The translations under genes and the position numbers were made by a program. The notes below the pieces were generated by a model. It saw nothing but the letters and a program-made list of their open reading frames with translations, was not told the DNA's origin and did not search any database. Below are positions 35,069-45,372 of a stretch of DNA of 64,000 nucleotides, one piece after another. The stretch comes from an uncultured Muribaculaceae bacterium (GTDB lineage Bacteria; Bacteroidota; Bacteroidia; Bacteroidales; Muribaculaceae): assembly GCA_910585285.1 (NCBI GenBank), contig CAJUDL010000006.1:29767-93766 (forward strand). The letters are read 5' to 3'. Within the stretch, counting starts at the first letter, position 1; each line of letters opens with the position of its first letter.

Positions 35069-36598
35069 ATGAGAGCATTAATCAGCGTAAGCGACAAGAG
35101 GGGAGTGGTGGAATTCGCCAAAGCCCTTCAGGACCTGGGGTGGCAGATCATTGCCACCGGCGGCACAATGACCAAACTCCGCGAAAGCGGCGTGAACGTT
35201 ATCAACATCAGCGATGTCACTGGTTTTCCTGAAATCTGCGACGGTCGCGTAAAGACTCTTCACCCCAAAGTGCACGGCGGTCTCCTTGGACGCCGTGACA
35301 TCCCTGACCATATGGCTCAGCTTGAAGCCAACGGCATCGAGACAATAGAGATGGTATGTGTCAACCTTTATCCTTTCGAGGCTACAATCGCCAAGGAAGG
35401 TGTGACAATGGAAGATGCGGTGGAGAATATCGACATAGGCGGACCCTCCATGCTCCGCAGCGCGGCAAAGAATTTCCGCGATGTGACAGTGGTATGCGAT
35501 CCTTCAGACTATGATACCATTCTCTCTGAAATCCGCGAAAACGGAAATACAAATCTCGAGACTCGTCTCAAACTCTCTGCAAAGGCATACACGCATACCG
35601 CCCTCTATGATTCGCATATAGCCACTTATATGCGCCGTCAGGCTGGACTCGACGAGAAACTCTTCCTCGCTTTTGATGAGGTTCAGAGCCTCCGCTATGG
35701 TGAGAATCCCCACCAGCAGGCTATGTTCTACCGCTCAGAGGAGGAGGTGCCTTATTCTGTGGCATACGCAAAACAGCTCGGTGGCAAAGAACTTTCATAC
35801 AATAATATCCAGGATGCCAATGCAGCCCTTCAGATCGTACGCGAATTTGATGAACCTTTCGCTGTTGGTCTCAAGCATATGAATCCTTGCGGCGCCGCTA
35901 CAGGCAAAGATATCAAAGAGGCGTGGACAAAGGCTTACGAAGCTGATAAAGTCAGCATCTACGGAGGTATAGTTGCCGTGAACAGACCTCTCGACGGCGA
36001 AACCGCCAAACTGATGAAGCCTATCTTCCTTGAGATCGTAATGGCACCTGAATTCACACCCGAGGCCCTCGAGGTATTCGCAACCAAGAAGAATCTCCGC
36101 CTGCTGCAGGTCAACATGGCAAAATGCGACAAAAAGCAGAAGCAATATGTCGGTGTTACCGGCGGTCTGCTCGTGCAGGATGCCGATCTCGAATGCAAGG
36201 AGATCAAAGAGGATATGACCGTCACCGAACGTAAGCCCTCCGCAGAGGAACTTGCAGACATGAATTTCGGATGGCGCGTGGTTAAGCACGTAAAATCCAA
36301 CGCTATCGTTGTAGTTAAGAATGGCGCAACAGTTGGAGTCGGAGCAGGTCAGATGAACCGTGTAGGCTCAGCCGAGATTGCTCTTGAGGAAGCCAAGGCT
36401 GCAGGTCACACTGAAGGTCTTGTGCTTGCTTCGGATGGTTTCCTTCCTTTCGACGACACCGTTGAGTTCGCTTCCAAATATGGAGTGACAGCCATCGTTC
36501 AGCCCGGTGGTTCAATCCGCGATGAGGATTCCATCAAGAAAGCCAATGAGAAAGGCATCACAATGCTCTTCACCGGAATGCGTCATTTTAAACATTAA
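35069..36598 (+). CDS. purH: Bifunctional AICAR transformylase / IMP cyclohydrolase
   Basis: A 509-aa bifunctional enzyme for the last two steps to IMP. The N-terminal MGS-like cyclohydrolase (SVSDKRGVVEFAKAL, DGRVKTLHPKVHGG) is followed by the transformylase with SLRYGENPHQ and the catalytic KHMNPCGAA segment. The C-terminal GGSIRDEDSIKKANEKGITM closes the fold. A family B repeat lies between its stop and purD. Confidence 0.97.
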   Translation: MRALISVSDKRGVVEFAKALQDLGWQIIATGGTMTKLRESGVNVINISDVTGFPEICDGRVKTLHPKVHGGLLGRRDIPDHMAQLEANGIETIEMVCVNLYPFEATIAKEGVTMEDAVENIDIGGPSMLRSAAKNFRDVTVVCDPSDYDTILSEIRENGNTNLETRLKLSAKAYTHTALYDSHIATYMRRQAGLDEKLFLAFDEVQSLRYGENPHQQAMFYRSEEEVPYSVAYAKQLGGKELSYNNIQDANAALQIVREFDEPFAVGLKHMNPCGAATGKDIKEAWTKAYEADKVSIYGGIVAVNRPLDGETAKLMKPIFLEIVMAPEFTPEALEVFATKKNLRLLQVNMAKCDKKQKQYVGVTGGLLVQDADLECKEIKEDMTVTERKPSAEELADMNFGWRVVKHVKSNAIVVVKNGATVGVGAGQMNRVGSAEIALEEAKAAGHTEGLVLASDGFLPFDDTVEFASKYGVTAIVQPGGSIRDEDSIKKANEKGITMLFTGMRHFKH

Positions 36599-36608
36599 AT
36601 TAACGAAA

Positions 36609-36690
36609 GGTTTTAGGTTTTAGGCATTAGGCGTTAAAAAACTTCGCTGAATGAACCTAAAACCTAAAGCCTAACACCTAAAGCCTAAAA
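36609..36690. repeat. Low-complexity hairpin spacer, family B, between purH and purD
   Basis: A left arm of TTTTAGG/CATTAGG units (36609-36636) and a right arm of CCTAAAACCTAAAGCCTAAC-type units (36654-36690) are imperfectly complementary. Same family as 29654-29745 but more degenerate. It ends directly before the purD ATG. Confidence 0.85.
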
Positions 36691-36692
36691 AT

Positions 36693-37949
36693 ATGAACAA
36701 AGTATTGGTCATAGGTAGCGGAGGCAGAGAGCACGCCATTGTGGAAGCGCTCTCTCGCAGCCCGCAGGTTGACAAAATATATTGCGCACCGGGAAACGCC
36801 GGCATCGCCGCTCTTGCCGAATGCGTGAAGATAGGTGTTGAGGATGTTGACGCTCTGGCGAAATTCGCCGAAGATAATGACATTGCCCTCACGGTCGTTG
36901 GTCCGGAAGCGGCACTTGCCGTAGGCGTTGCCGACCGCTTCGCCGAGGAAGGATTGAGGATATTCGGTCCGACCAAAGCGGCTGCCCGCATCGAAAGCTC
37001 CAAGGAGTTTGCAAAGGAGATGATGGACAAATATAATGTTCCCACGGCAGCATATCGCGTGTTCGATGAATTTGCTCCGGCATGGGAATATGTAAAGAAC
37101 CGTCCGCTCCCCGCTGTGATAAAATACGACGGTCTTGCTGCCGGCAAGGGTGTGGTTGTGGCTCTGACCTATGATGAGGCTGAAGCAGCACTCCGCGATA
37201 TGCTCCTTGACGAAAGTTTCGGAAAGGGAAGGGTAGTGGTAGAAGATTTCCTTGCCGGACCGGAATTCTCTTTCATGTGTGTGGTTTCGGGTGAAAAGGT
37301 ATATCCCCTTGCGATAGCACAAGACCACAAACGCGCTTTCGACGGCGACAAGGGTCCCAACACCGGAGGTATGGGAGCATATTCCCCTGTGCCCTTCATC
37401 TCAGATGATGTGCGCAACGAGACTCTTGAAAGAATCATTCGTCCAGTTGCAGCCGGACTCGTAAAAGAGGGTGTGCCCTTCACAGGTGTTCTTTATGGCG
37501 GTTTGATCCTCACCAACGAGGGTCCCAAGGTCATAGAATTCAACGCACGTTTCGGCGACCCCGAGACGGAGGTGGTTCTCCCCCGCATGAAGAGCGATAT
37601 CTATGCGCTGTTCAATGCGGCGGTAGATGGTGAAGACTTCGAAATCGAATGGAATCCGGAGGCAGTGCTCGGCATAGTTCTTGCATCCAAAGGATATCCC
37701 GGCAGCTATGAGAAGGGAGCTGAAATCAATGGACTTGAAAACGTCTCGTCCGCGGTATATCATATGGGCACTGCGGAGAAAGACGGCAAACTCCTCACAT
37801 CGGGCGGACGAGTCATAATGGTTGTAGGCAAAGGCGCCACACTCTCCGAAGCACGCGACAAGGTTCTCGCCGACATCGCTCGCATCGACTGCCCCGGGCT
37901 CTTCCACCGCTCAGACATCGGCTATCAGGCAATCAGCAAGGATTGCTGA
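36693..37949 (+). CDS. purD: Phosphoribosylamine-glycine ligase
   Basis: A 418-aa ATP-grasp enzyme making GAR from phosphoribosylamine and glycine. The N-terminal GSGGREHAIVEAL, the GPTKAAARIESSKEF segment and the ATP-grasp core (IKYDGLAAGKGVVVA, FNARFGDPETEVVLPRM) are intact. The next gene, purB, is 55 bp downstream. The purine gene set here still lacks purF, the preceding step. Confidence 0.97.
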   Translation: MNKVLVIGSGGREHAIVEALSRSPQVDKIYCAPGNAGIAALAECVKIGVEDVDALAKFAEDNDIALTVVGPEAALAVGVADRFAEEGLRIFGPTKAAARIESSKEFAKEMMDKYNVPTAAYRVFDEFAPAWEYVKNRPLPAVIKYDGLAAGKGVVVALTYDEAEAALRDMLLDESFGKGRVVVEDFLAGPEFSFMCVVSGEKVYPLAIAQDHKRAFDGDKGPNTGGMGAYSPVPFISDDVRNETLERIIRPVAAGLVKEGVPFTGVLYGGLILTNEGPKVIEFNARFGDPETEVVLPRMKSDIYALFNAAVDGEDFEIEWNPEAVLGIVLASKGYPGSYEKGAEINGLENVSSAVYHMGTAEKDGKLLTSGGRVIMVVGKGATLSEARDKVLADIARIDCPGLFHRSDIGYQAISKDC

Positions 37950-38004
37950 AACAATCCCATTACACCCTATTCAGCCTCATTAAACCCCATTAAATTAAGA
38001 AATC

Positions 38005-39300
38005 ATGATTGAACGATACGGGCGCGACATCATGCGCCAGGTTTGGACAGAAGAAAATAAATTCAACGCTTATCTCAAGGTGGAGCTGCTTGCTGCAGAA
38101 GCATGGAGCAAGCTCGGAATCGTGCCGGAAGAGGATGTGGTAAAACTCAATGAAAAGGCTACATTCAATATCGACCGCATCAAGGAGATAGAGCTGCAGA
38201 CTCGCCACGATATCGTGGCATTCACCCGTTGCGTTTCGGAATCTCTTGGAGAAGAGCGCAAATGGGTGCATTACGGTTTGACATCAACCGATGTGGTTGA
38301 CACAGCCAACGGCTACCTCTTCAAGCAGGCAAACGCCATCATTCTTGAAGACCTTAAGAAATATATCGACATGCTGAGCCGCCAGGCAGAGCAATACAAA
38401 TATACCCCCTGCATCGGACGCACACACGGCATCCACGCCGACATTACATCTTTCGGACTGAAATGGGTGCTCTGGCGCGCCGAGATGCTTCGCAATCTTG
38501 AGCGTTTCCGCGCAGCAGCCCGTGGTGTTGAAGTCGGCAAGATCAGCGGTGCTGTCGGTAATTTCGCAAATATCCCTCCCTTCGTGCAGGATTATGTCTG
38601 CGAAAAACTCGGCATAGCGTCATCAGATATTTCTACACAGGTTATTCAGCGCGACCGCCACGCTTACTATATGGCAACTCTCGCTCTCATCGGCGCAAGC
38701 ATCGAGCAGATGGCTCTCGAAATCCGCAACCTTCAGCGCACGGAAGTGCACGAAGTGGAGGAATCTTTCGGCAAAGGTCAGAAAGGTTCAAGCGCGATGC
38801 CTCATAAACGCAACCCGATTTCAAGCGAGAACATGTGTGGTTGCGCACGCGTGCTTCGCGGATACATGGTAACTACCTACGATAACGTGGCTCTCTGGCA
38901 CGAACGCGATATCTCTCATTCTGCAACAGAACGCATTCTTATGCCCGATGCCACCATCCTTCTCGATTATATGCTCAACCGTATGATGGGCATCCTCGAG
39001 AATCTCGTGGTGTTCGAGGATAAGATGAAATCCAACATCTATCTCACCAACGGCGTGATCTTCGCGCAGCGCGTGATGAACGCTCTTATCGAGAAAGGTT
39101 TCGTGCGCGAGCAGGCTTACGACACCGTTCAGCCCGTTGCGATGCAGGCAATGGCAACCGGTGCCAACTATCATGACCTATTGAAACAGAACCCCGTAGT
39201 CATGGGTGCCCTCACCGAAGAGGAGCTTGACGGCTGCTTCACCCTTGACTACTACATGAAGAACGTAGATTACATCTACGAGCGCAACGGCTTGAAATAA
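38005..39300 (+). CDS. purB: Adenylosuccinate lyase
   Basis: A 431-aa fumarase/aspartase-family lyase acting on both SAICAR and adenylosuccinate. The signature loop is KGSSAMPHKRNPISSEN, with GLTSTDVVDT and GRTHGIHADIT upstream. Normal length and complete. The stop codon begins the family A repeat that leads to purA. Confidence 0.97.
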   Translation: MIERYGRDIMRQVWTEENKFNAYLKVELLAAEAWSKLGIVPEEDVVKLNEKATFNIDRIKEIELQTRHDIVAFTRCVSESLGEERKWVHYGLTSTDVVDTANGYLFKQANAIILEDLKKYIDMLSRQAEQYKYTPCIGRTHGIHADITSFGLKWVLWRAEMLRNLERFRAAARGVEVGKISGAVGNFANIPPFVQDYVCEKLGIASSDISTQVIQRDRHAYYMATLALIGASIEQMALEIRNLQRTEVHEVEESFGKGQKGSSAMPHKRNPISSENMCGCARVLRGYMVTTYDNVALWHERDISHSATERILMPDATILLDYMLNRMMGILENLVVFEDKMKSNIYLTNGVIFAQRVMNALIEKGFVREQAYDTVQPVAMQAMATGANYHDLLKQNPVVMGALTEEELDGCFTLDYYMKNVDYIYERNGLK

Positions 39301-39416
39301 TGTGTAATGTTTAATGTGTAATGTTTAATTAGGCATCCGCCTGGCACATTGCGCATTAAACACTATACCTGTCAGCATTCATTACACATTACACATTTAA
39401 AATTAAACATTAAAAT
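39299..39416. repeat. Low-complexity hairpin spacer, family A, between purB and purA
   Basis: The left arm (39299-39331) has TAATGTGTAATGTTTAATG units overlapping the purB stop. The right arm (39381-39416) has the complementary ATTACACATTACACATT units and ends seven bases before the purA ATG. The middle holds a short hairpin (GGCATCCGCCTGGC). Confidence 0.8.
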
Positions 39417-39423
39417 AAAGGAA

Positions 39424-40716
39424 ATGTCTGAACGATTAGTTGTTATCGGATCGCAGTGGGGCGACGAAGGAAAGGGAAAAATGACCGACTACTTCGCATG
39501 TCGCGCCGACATGGTGGTTCGTTATCAGGGCGGTAATAACGCCGGCCATTCCGTAGTGTTCGACGGAAAAAAATATTCTCTCCAGAGTATACCTTCGGGT
39601 ATCTTCAACCCCAAGACCATCAACGTGATGGCAAACGGAATGGTAGTAAACCCCGTGTCTGTGATAGCTGAGCTTGATCGTCTGCACCAGCAGGGCATCA
39701 CAGACTATCAGCTATTCATCTCCAACCGCGCGGCGATGGTGATGCCCTGGCATTCAGCCCTTGATGGCGCCTATGAGAACATGAAGGGAAAATCTCTCAT
39801 CGGCACCACGAAGAAGGGTATCGGACCGGCTTATTCCGACAAATACAGCCGCATCGGTCTGCGCATGGGAGATCTTCTCGAACCCGAATATTTTGCAGAA
39901 CGTCTCCAGGCTGCCCTCGATGTGAAGAACCGTGAGCTGAAGATGCTGGGACTTCCTGAATATGATTTCAAGGAGGTTTATGACCAGTACATGGACATCG
40001 CCGGCAAAATCGGGCACATGATCACCGACACCTCCAAACTTATCAACGACACACTTCTCACAGATGCCAAGGTGCTCTTCGAAGGCGCTCAGGGAATGAT
40101 GCTCTGCATTGATCACGGCACATATCCTTTCGTGACATCCTCCACACCTTCCGCTGCCAGCGTGCCTGTGGGTGCCGGCATTTCCCCGAAATGGGTTGAC
40201 AATGTGCTGGGCGTTGCCAAAGCATATTGCACCCGCGTAGGTGAAGGTCCTTTCCCAACCGAGCTTTTCGGTGATATTGCCCATGAGATTCGTGAGCGCG
40301 GTCATGAATATGGCACAGTAACCGGTCGTCCGCGCCGCATCGGCTGGTTTGACGCAGTCGTTGCACGCTACACTGCCCGCCTTTCCGGCATCGACAATTG
40401 GGCACTTATGCTTTTCGACGTGCTTTCAGGTCTCGACAAAGTATGCATCTGCACAGGATATGAATGTGACGGTGAAATTCTCGACACTCCGCCATCCACA
40501 ATTTCCAAACTCGCTAAATGCAAACCCGTGCTTATCGAACTCGAGGGATGGAAAGATGATATCACCGGTGCCAAATCTTTTGAGGAACTTCCTGAGGCAG
40601 CCAAAGCATATGTGCGCAAAATCGAGGAAGTGACAGGCGTACCTGTAGGTATGATTTCCGTAGGTCCCGACCGCACTCAGACAATCACCGTTTCTCCAAA
40701 ACTCGCTTCGTTTTAA
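39424..40716 (+). CDS. purA: Adenylosuccinate synthetase
   Basis: A 430-aa GTP-dependent enzyme converting IMP and aspartate to adenylosuccinate. The start MSERLVVIGSQWGDEGKGK is chosen because it puts the P-loop-like GDEGKGK at the family position; upstream codons come from the repeat. GNNAGHSVV, GTTKKGIGPAYSDK and EGAQGMMLCIDHGTYPFVTS are family motifs. Its stop TAA lies in the next family A element. Confidence 0.97.
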   Translation: MSERLVVIGSQWGDEGKGKMTDYFACRADMVVRYQGGNNAGHSVVFDGKKYSLQSIPSGIFNPKTINVMANGMVVNPVSVIAELDRLHQQGITDYQLFISNRAAMVMPWHSALDGAYENMKGKSLIGTTKKGIGPAYSDKYSRIGLRMGDLLEPEYFAERLQAALDVKNRELKMLGLPEYDFKEVYDQYMDIAGKIGHMITDTSKLINDTLLTDAKVLFEGAQGMMLCIDHGTYPFVTSSTPSAASVPVGAGISPKWVDNVLGVAKAYCTRVGEGPFPTELFGDIAHEIRERGHEYGTVTGRPRRIGWFDAVVARYTARLSGIDNWALMLFDVLSGLDKVCICTGYECDGEILDTPPSTISKLAKCKPVLIELEGWKDDITGAKSFEELPEAAKAYVRKIEEVTGVPVGMISVGPDRTQTITVSPKLASF

Positions 40717-40797
40717 TGTTGAATGTTAAATGTGGAATGTGCAATTAACATTCCGGCTCAAACATTAAACATTAAACATTAAACATTACACATTAAA
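40713..40797. repeat. Low-complexity hairpin spacer, family A, between purA and guaB
   Basis: The left arm (TTAATGTTGAATGTTAAATG units) begins at the purA stop and the right arm (AACATTAAACATTAAACATT units) ends eleven bases before the guaB ATG. The arms are complementary but imperfect. Confidence 0.8.
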
Positions 40798-40808
40798 ACC
40801 TTAAAAGT

Positions 40809-42278
40809 ATGAGCTTTATAGATGAAAAAGTGGTTCAGGAAGGAATGACATTCGATGATGTCCTCCTGATTCCGGCATATTCCGAGGTTACGCCCAATAT
40901 GGTGAACCTTGCGGGTCGTTTCTCTCGCAATATCCCTCTTAACATCCCCTTTGTGTCGGCGGCGATGGACACCGTAACCGAGGCAGAGATGGCAATCGCC
41001 ATCGCCCGTGAAGGTGGTATCGGCGTAATCCACAAAAACATGTCGATCGCTGCGCAGGCAGCCCAGGTGCGTAAAGTAAAACGCGCCGAGAGCGGCATGA
41101 TCTATGATCCTGTGACAATCACAAAAGAGCAGACAGTAGGAGAGGCTTTGAAACTGATGCACGATAACCATATCGGCGGCATACCCGTTGTGGATTCAGA
41201 AAATTTCCTCATCGGAATAGTGACCAACCGTGATCTTCGTTTCCAACAGAACATGGATCTTCCTATCGCAGAGGTCATGACGAGCAAGAACCTTGTCACA
41301 ACCGACAATCCTGATCTCGCTGAGGCTTCGCAGATTCTTCTCAAAAACAAAATCGAGAAACTCCCGGTGGTTGACAAGGAGGGAAAACTGATGGGACTCA
41401 TCACATATCGCGACATCACCAAGATTCAGGATTACCCTTCCGCCTGCAAGGATAATAAAGGGCGTTTGCGCGTTGCTGCGGGTGTAGGGGTTACCTCTGA
41501 TACCCTTGAGCGCGTAAAGGCACTTGTAGAGGCTGGAGTGGACGCTGTGGTGATAGATACAGCCCATGGTCATTCGGCCAATGTAACCAAAACCCTCCGC
41601 GCCGTGAAGGCTGCATATCCCAATCTTGATGTCGTTGTAGGAAACATCGCCACAGGCGAGGCTGCCCGCTTCCTCATCGAGGCTGGAGCCGACGGCATAA
41701 AGGTCGGCATCGGTCCGGGTTCAATATGCACCACCCGCATCGTGGCAGGTGTGGGAATGCCTCAGCTTTCCGCCATCTTCGATGCTGCCAAGGTTGCCAA
41801 GGAATATGGCGTACCCGTGATTGCCGACGGAGGTCTCCGTTATTCAGGCGACATCGTCAAGGCTCTTGCTGCCGGTGGCAACTGCGTGATGTGCGGCTCA
41901 ATGTTTGCAGGTGTCGAGGAATCTCCGGGCGAGACCATCATCTACAACGGTCGTAAATTCAAGTCATATCGCGGCATGGGCTCAGTAGAGGCAATGGAGG
42001 CAGGGTCGAAAGACCGTTATTTCCAGAGCGAGAAATGCGATTCAAGCAAATTTGTGCCGGAAGGCATAGTAGCCCGCGTGCCCTACAAGGGAACACTCAG
42101 CGAGACTGTCTATCAGCTTGCGGGAGGTCTCCGTTCCGGCATGGGATATTGCGGAGCCAAGGATATCGATGCTCTCCACAATGCCAAGTTCACTCGTATC
42201 ACCTCTGCCGGCGTTACCGAGAACCATCCCCACGATGTGACCATCACTAAAGAAGCACCCAACTATTCAAGAGGATAA
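40809..42278 (+). CDS. guaB: Inosine-5'-monophosphate dehydrogenase
   Basis: A 489-aa enzyme oxidising IMP to XMP. The barrel is interrupted by two CBS domains around residues 95-205 ([24 protein letters not shown]). The catalytic cysteine lies in [13 protein letters not shown], and the mobile flap residues follow in [14 protein letters not shown]. guaA follows one base after its stop, giving the direct IMP to GMP branch. Confidence 0.97.
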   Translation: MSFIDEKVVQEGMTFDDVLLIPAYSEVTPNMVNLAGRFSRNIPLNIPFVSAAMDTVTEAEMAIAIAREGGIGVIHKNMSIAAQAAQVRKVKRAESGMIYDPVTITKEQTVGEALKLMHDNHIGGIPVVDSENFLIGIVTNRDLRFQQNMDLPIAEVMTSKNLVTTDNPDLAEASQILLKNKIEKLPVVDKEGKLMGLITYRDITKIQDYPSACKDNKGRLRVAAGVGVTSDTLERVKALVEAGVDAVVIDTAHGHSANVTKTLRAVKAAYPNLDVVVGNIATGEAARFLIEAGADGIKVGIGPGSICTTRIVAGVGMPQLSAIFDAAKVAKEYGVPVIADGGLRYSGDIVKALAAGGNCVMCGSMFAGVEESPGETIIYNGRKFKSYRGMGSVEAMEAGSKDRYFQSEKCDSSKFVPEGIVARVPYKGTLSETVYQLAGGLRSGMGYCGAKDIDALHNAKFTRITSAGVTENHPHDVTITKEAPNYSRG

Positions 42279-42279
42279 T

Positions 42280-43806
42280 ATGCAAAAGATACTGATAATA
42301 GATTTTGGATCGCAGTATACGCAGCTGATCGCACGCCGAGTGCGCGAGCTGAACGTCTATTGCGAGATTCACCCCTTCAACAAAATCCCGGCTCTCGATG
42401 CCGACGTGATGGGCGTGATCCTTTCCGGCTCTCCCTCTTCAGTGCGCGATGCGGATGCTCCAAAGCCTGATCTCAGCGCAATCAAGGGAAAACTTCCGTT
42501 GTTAGGCGTATGCTATGGCGCGCAGTTGCTCGCCAATGAATACGGCGGCGAAGTGGAAGGCGCACCGTCGCGCGAATATGGTCGCGCAATGCTCACGGTC
42601 GTAGATCCGGAGGATGCCCTGATGCTCGGTGTTCCCTCTCCGACACAGGTATGGATGAGCCATGGCGACACTATCACCCGTCTGCCAGATAACTATCATA
42701 TCATCGGTTCTACGGAGAATGTGAAGGCTGCCGCATATCATATCGGCAGAGAACAGACGTGGGGCATACAGTTCCATCCTGAGGTTTATCATTCAACCGA
42801 CGGTACAAAGATTCTTTCGAACTTCGTGCTCGGAATCTGCGGATGCGATGGCTCCTGGAGTCCGGCGTCATTCATCGAGACAACCGTTGCCGAACTTAAG
42901 GAGAAACTTGGCGACGACCGTGTGATACTCGGTCTCTCCGGCGGTGTTGATTCCTCAGTAGCGGCTATGCTGCTACATAAAGCCATCGGTGATCGCCTCA
43001 CCTGTATTTTCGTGAACAATGGTTTGCTGCGAAAAAACGAATTTGAGGACGTTCTTGACTCTTACAAGCACATGGGGCTTAATGTCATCGGCGTTGACGC
43101 TTCTGAGCGCTTCTACAGCGATCTGAAGGGCGTTACAGACCCCGAACAGAAACGCAAGATAATCGGCAGGGACTTCGTAGAGGTATTCAATGCCGAAGCG
43201 AAGAAGATAGAGAATGCCAAATGGCTTGCCCAGGGCACCATCTATCCCGACGTGATAGAGAGCTGCTCAGTGAAAGGTCCGTCAGCCACAATCAAGAGCC
43301 ATCACAACGTCGGCGGTCTCCCCAAAGAGATGAACCTTAAGATTGTGGAACCGTTGCGACTCCTCTTCAAGGATGAGGTGCGTAGAGTAGGCAGGGCGAT
43401 GGAGATGGATCAGCGTCTTCTCGGACGCCATCCGTTCCCCGGACCCGGTCTCGGCATACGTATCATCGGAGAGGTAACGCCGGAGAAAGTACGTATACTT
43501 CAGGATGCCGACAAGATCTTCATCGACGGCTTGCGTGAAGCCGGTCTCTACGACCAGGTATGGCAGGCGGGAGTAATGCTGCTGCCGGTGCAGAGTGTAG
43601 GAGTAATGGGCGACGAGCGCACATATGAGAGCTGCGTCGCACTCCGTGCGGTGATATCCACCGACGGCATGACCGCCGACTGGGTACACCTCCCCTATGA
43701 ATTCCTTGCCAAGACATCCAACGAGATCATCAACAAAGTCCGCGGCATCAACCGCGTAGTCTACGACATCTCCTCCAAACCACCGGCAACAATCGAGTGG
43801 GAATAA
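42280..43806 (+). CDS. guaA: GMP synthase (glutamine-hydrolysing)
   Basis: A 508-aa enzyme converting XMP to GMP. The N-terminal glutaminase has the nucleophile in [11 protein letters not shown] and the His-Glu pair in FHPEVYHS. The ATP-pyrophosphatase has the PP-loop [13 protein letters not shown], and the C-terminal dimerisation domain ends in KPPATIEWE. The last 46 codons (from 43669), the stop and the terminator are duplicated 1566 bp downstream, so this gene end may have been brought in by the inserted DUF1016 segment. Confidence 0.97.
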   Translation: MQKILIIDFGSQYTQLIARRVRELNVYCEIHPFNKIPALDADVMGVILSGSPSSVRDADAPKPDLSAIKGKLPLLGVCYGAQLLANEYGGEVEGAPSREYGRAMLTVVDPEDALMLGVPSPTQVWMSHGDTITRLPDNYHIIGSTENVKAAAYHIGREQTWGIQFHPEVYHSTDGTKILSNFVLGICGCDGSWSPASFIETTVAELKEKLGDDRVILGLSGGVDSSVAAMLLHKAIGDRLTCIFVNNGLLRKNEFEDVLDSYKHMGLNVIGVDASERFYSDLKGVTDPEQKRKIIGRDFVEVFNAEAKKIENAKWLAQGTIYPDVIESCSVKGPSATIKSHHNVGGLPKEMNLKIVEPLRLLFKDEVRRVGRAMEMDQRLLGRHPFPGPGLGIRIIGEVTPEKVRILQDADKIFIDGLREAGLYDQVWQAGVMLLPVQSVGVMGDERTYESCVALRAVISTDGMTADWVHLPYEFLAKTSNEIINKVRGINRVVYDISSKPPATIEWE

Positions 43807-43883
43807 CCACGTTGAAATAACCACCCATAACCAGCAAAGGGAAGTGAGGCATGATGTCTTCACTTCCCTTTGCTATATTAATC
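43669..43883. repeat. guaA-tail direct repeat, copy 1
   Basis: This 215-bp segment (guaA 3' end, stop, terminator) is repeated at 45235-45449 in the same orientation. The coding parts differ at only two third-codon positions (TAT/TAC and GTC/GTT); three more differences lie just after the terminator. The copies flank the DUF1016 gene. Confidence 0.95.
43834..43873. terminator. guaA terminator
   Basis: GCAAAGGGAAGTGA pairs with TCACTTCCCTTTGC, a perfect 14-bp stem with a 12-nt loop. There is no long T tail. It faces the end of the minus-strand DUF1016 gene and may serve both. Confidence 0.8.
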
Positions 43884-43968
43884 TCATAGAAGGATTTTAT
43901 GGGGAAATGGTCAATATGCCAATAAAAATACGTATCATAAAATGCGGATAATGCGAAAAATGCAGACC

Positions 43969-45117
43969 CTAATCTTGACATTTGCCCGTTTGCAGGGCAA
44001 ATATCTCTTTCTGACGTTCAATTTCTACAGTTAATTCTTCTTGTGTCGGGAGGTATGTCAGATATTTGGCTGCATATAGTTGCTTGCTATCTTTGAGGAT
44101 TGAATACCGAGCTAAATCCTTGCTTGTCTCCGAGCAAAGTAGCAAGCCGATTGTCGGATTATCGCTTTCGGTGCATTTCAGTTCATCATACATCCGTATA
44201 TACATATCCATTTGCCCGATGTCATCATGCGTGATTCTTGACGTCTTTAAGTCAATTAGCAGAAAACATTTAAGTATATAGTTGTAGAATACCAGATCTA
44301 TATAATATTCGCCAATGTCGGTTTTAATCCTCTGCTGACGGGCAACAAAAGCATAGCCTTTGCCAAGTTCAAGGATGAATTTTTGTAGGTGGTCGATTAT
44401 AGCAGATTCAAGATTGGTTTCCGAATACGCAGTCTCCTGCGAAAAACCTAAAAATTCAGCGACAACCGGATTTCGCAAGAATTTATGTCGGTCTTTCTGA
44501 TAATCTGCAGTCAATCGTTGCATCTCATCGATGACTTCACCACGTTTTGATTCCGGTGTCTGGAGCAAACGATGATAATATTGGGAACTTATGTTGCGGT
44601 CAAGGGTACGGACACTCCAATTCTCTCCGGCAGCCTCCCTCATAAACCAATCACGCTCGTCTTCATTCTTGATTCTCATCAGCCGTTCATAATGCGACCA
44701 AGACAAATTGGAAGGAAGCATTTTTGCCAACTCCAATTGGGCAGACACTGTCTGCCCTTTTATGGTCACGCCATTCCCAGATTGGGCAGACGGTGTCTGC
44801 CCAATTAACAAGTTGTTGAATGTCAGATAGAATTTTCTGAAACTTTTTATATTTACAACAGAATATCCCTTCCCGAACTCTTCCGTTAGAGCCTCGGATG
44901 CAAGTTCAACGATGTGCTTCCCATATTGAGCTCTTTTTTGTCCATGTTGCTCTTGTTCTACAATGCGTCTGCCGACAAGCCAGTTGCTGACTACATTGTA
45001 TACATCAGCGGCCTGATATGCCTTTTGTTTGGCGGTATATACTATCGTCTTTATATCACTGATAAATTGCGCATCATCAGCGTTGATATTATCGTATTTC
45101 TTCAGGTCGGATTTCAT
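43969..45117 (-). CDS. DUF1016/YhcG-type PD-(D/E)xK nuclease family protein
   Basis: A 382-aa protein. The N-terminal DUF1016 region ([50 protein letters not shown]) is followed by a C-terminal YhcG-like nuclease domain with [19 protein letters not shown] and IDLKTSRI, which carries the Asp and Lys-containing strands expected of PD-(D/E)xK enzymes. Members occur in restriction and mobile contexts; the cellular role is not settled. An insert near residues 100-125 (GQTPSAQ, GQTVSAQ) is encoded by two DNA palindromes. The gene is AT-rich, opposite to guaA and flanked by guaA-tail repeats, all pointing to acquisition. Confidence 0.85.
   Translation of the reverse strand: MKSDLKKYDNINADDAQFISDIKTIVYTAKQKAYQAADVYNVVSNWLVGRRIVEQEQHGQKRAQYGKHIVELASEALTEEFGKGYSVVNIKSFRKFYLTFNNLLIGQTPSAQSGNGVTIKGQTVSAQLELAKMLPSNLSWSHYERLMRIKNEDERDWFMREAAGENWSVRTLDRNISSQYYHRLLQTPESKRGEVIDEMQRLTADYQKDRHKFLRNPVVAEFLGFSQETAYSETNLESAIIDHLQKFILELGKGYAFVARQQRIKTDIGEYYIDLVFYNYILKCFLLIDLKTSRITHDDIGQMDMYIRMYDELKCTESDNPTIGLLLCSETSKDLARYSILKDSKQLYAAKYLTYLPTQEELTVEIERQKEIFALQTGKCQD
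44739..44805. repeat. Two near-identical palindromes inside the DUF1016 gene
   Basis: The first, 44739-44757, has 9-bp arms (GGGCAGACA/TGTCTGCCC) with a 1-nt centre. The second, 44781-44805, has 11-bp arms (ATTGGGCAGAC/GTCTGCCCAAT) with a 3-nt centre. They are 23 bp apart and encode GQTVSAQ- and GQTPSAQ-like segments on the coding strand. Confidence 0.95.
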
Positions 45118-45142
45118 TTTGCAAATTTAGATAAAAACAACC

Positions 45143-45174
45143 CAAAGATAAGCATTGTTGTCTTCCGCACCAAA
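45143..45174 (-). promoter_or_regulatory. Promoter of the DUF1016 gene
   Basis: On the minus strand TTTG (45174-45171) and TATCTTTG (45150-45143) are 20 bp apart, a strong Bacteroidetes match. The start codon lies about 25 bp downstream. The inserted gene therefore brings its own promoter. Confidence 0.75.
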
Positions 45175-45234
45175 TTTTATCCACCAAATTTAGATGAACC
45201 TGAAAATTGCGTAGTCTCTGCGCCTTCTTTTCAA

Positions 45235-45372
45235 ATGACCGCCGACTGGGTACACCTCCCCTACGAATTCCTTGCCAAGACATCCAACGAGATCATCAAC
45301 AAAGTTCGCGGCATCAACCGCGTAGTCTACGACATCTCCTCCAAACCACCGGCAACAATCGAGTGGGAATAA
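45235..45372 (+). pseudogene. Displaced guaA 3'-end fragment
   Basis: Encodes the last 45 residues of GMP synthase ([11 protein letters not shown] to ATIEWE) in frame with a stop, but without the rest of the gene. It differs from the live guaA tail by two silent changes. It is probably the remnant of the original chromosomal guaA end, pushed away when the DUF1016 segment with its own guaA tail was inserted. An ATG at its left edge could allow a 45-aa product, but there is no reason to expect one. Confidence 0.9.

Noticed and set aside
44914..45372. A 152-codon plus-strand frame including the guaA-tail fragment
   Set aside because: Its first two thirds are antisense to the DUF1016 gene and only the end matches GMP synthase; treated as a displaced fragment.
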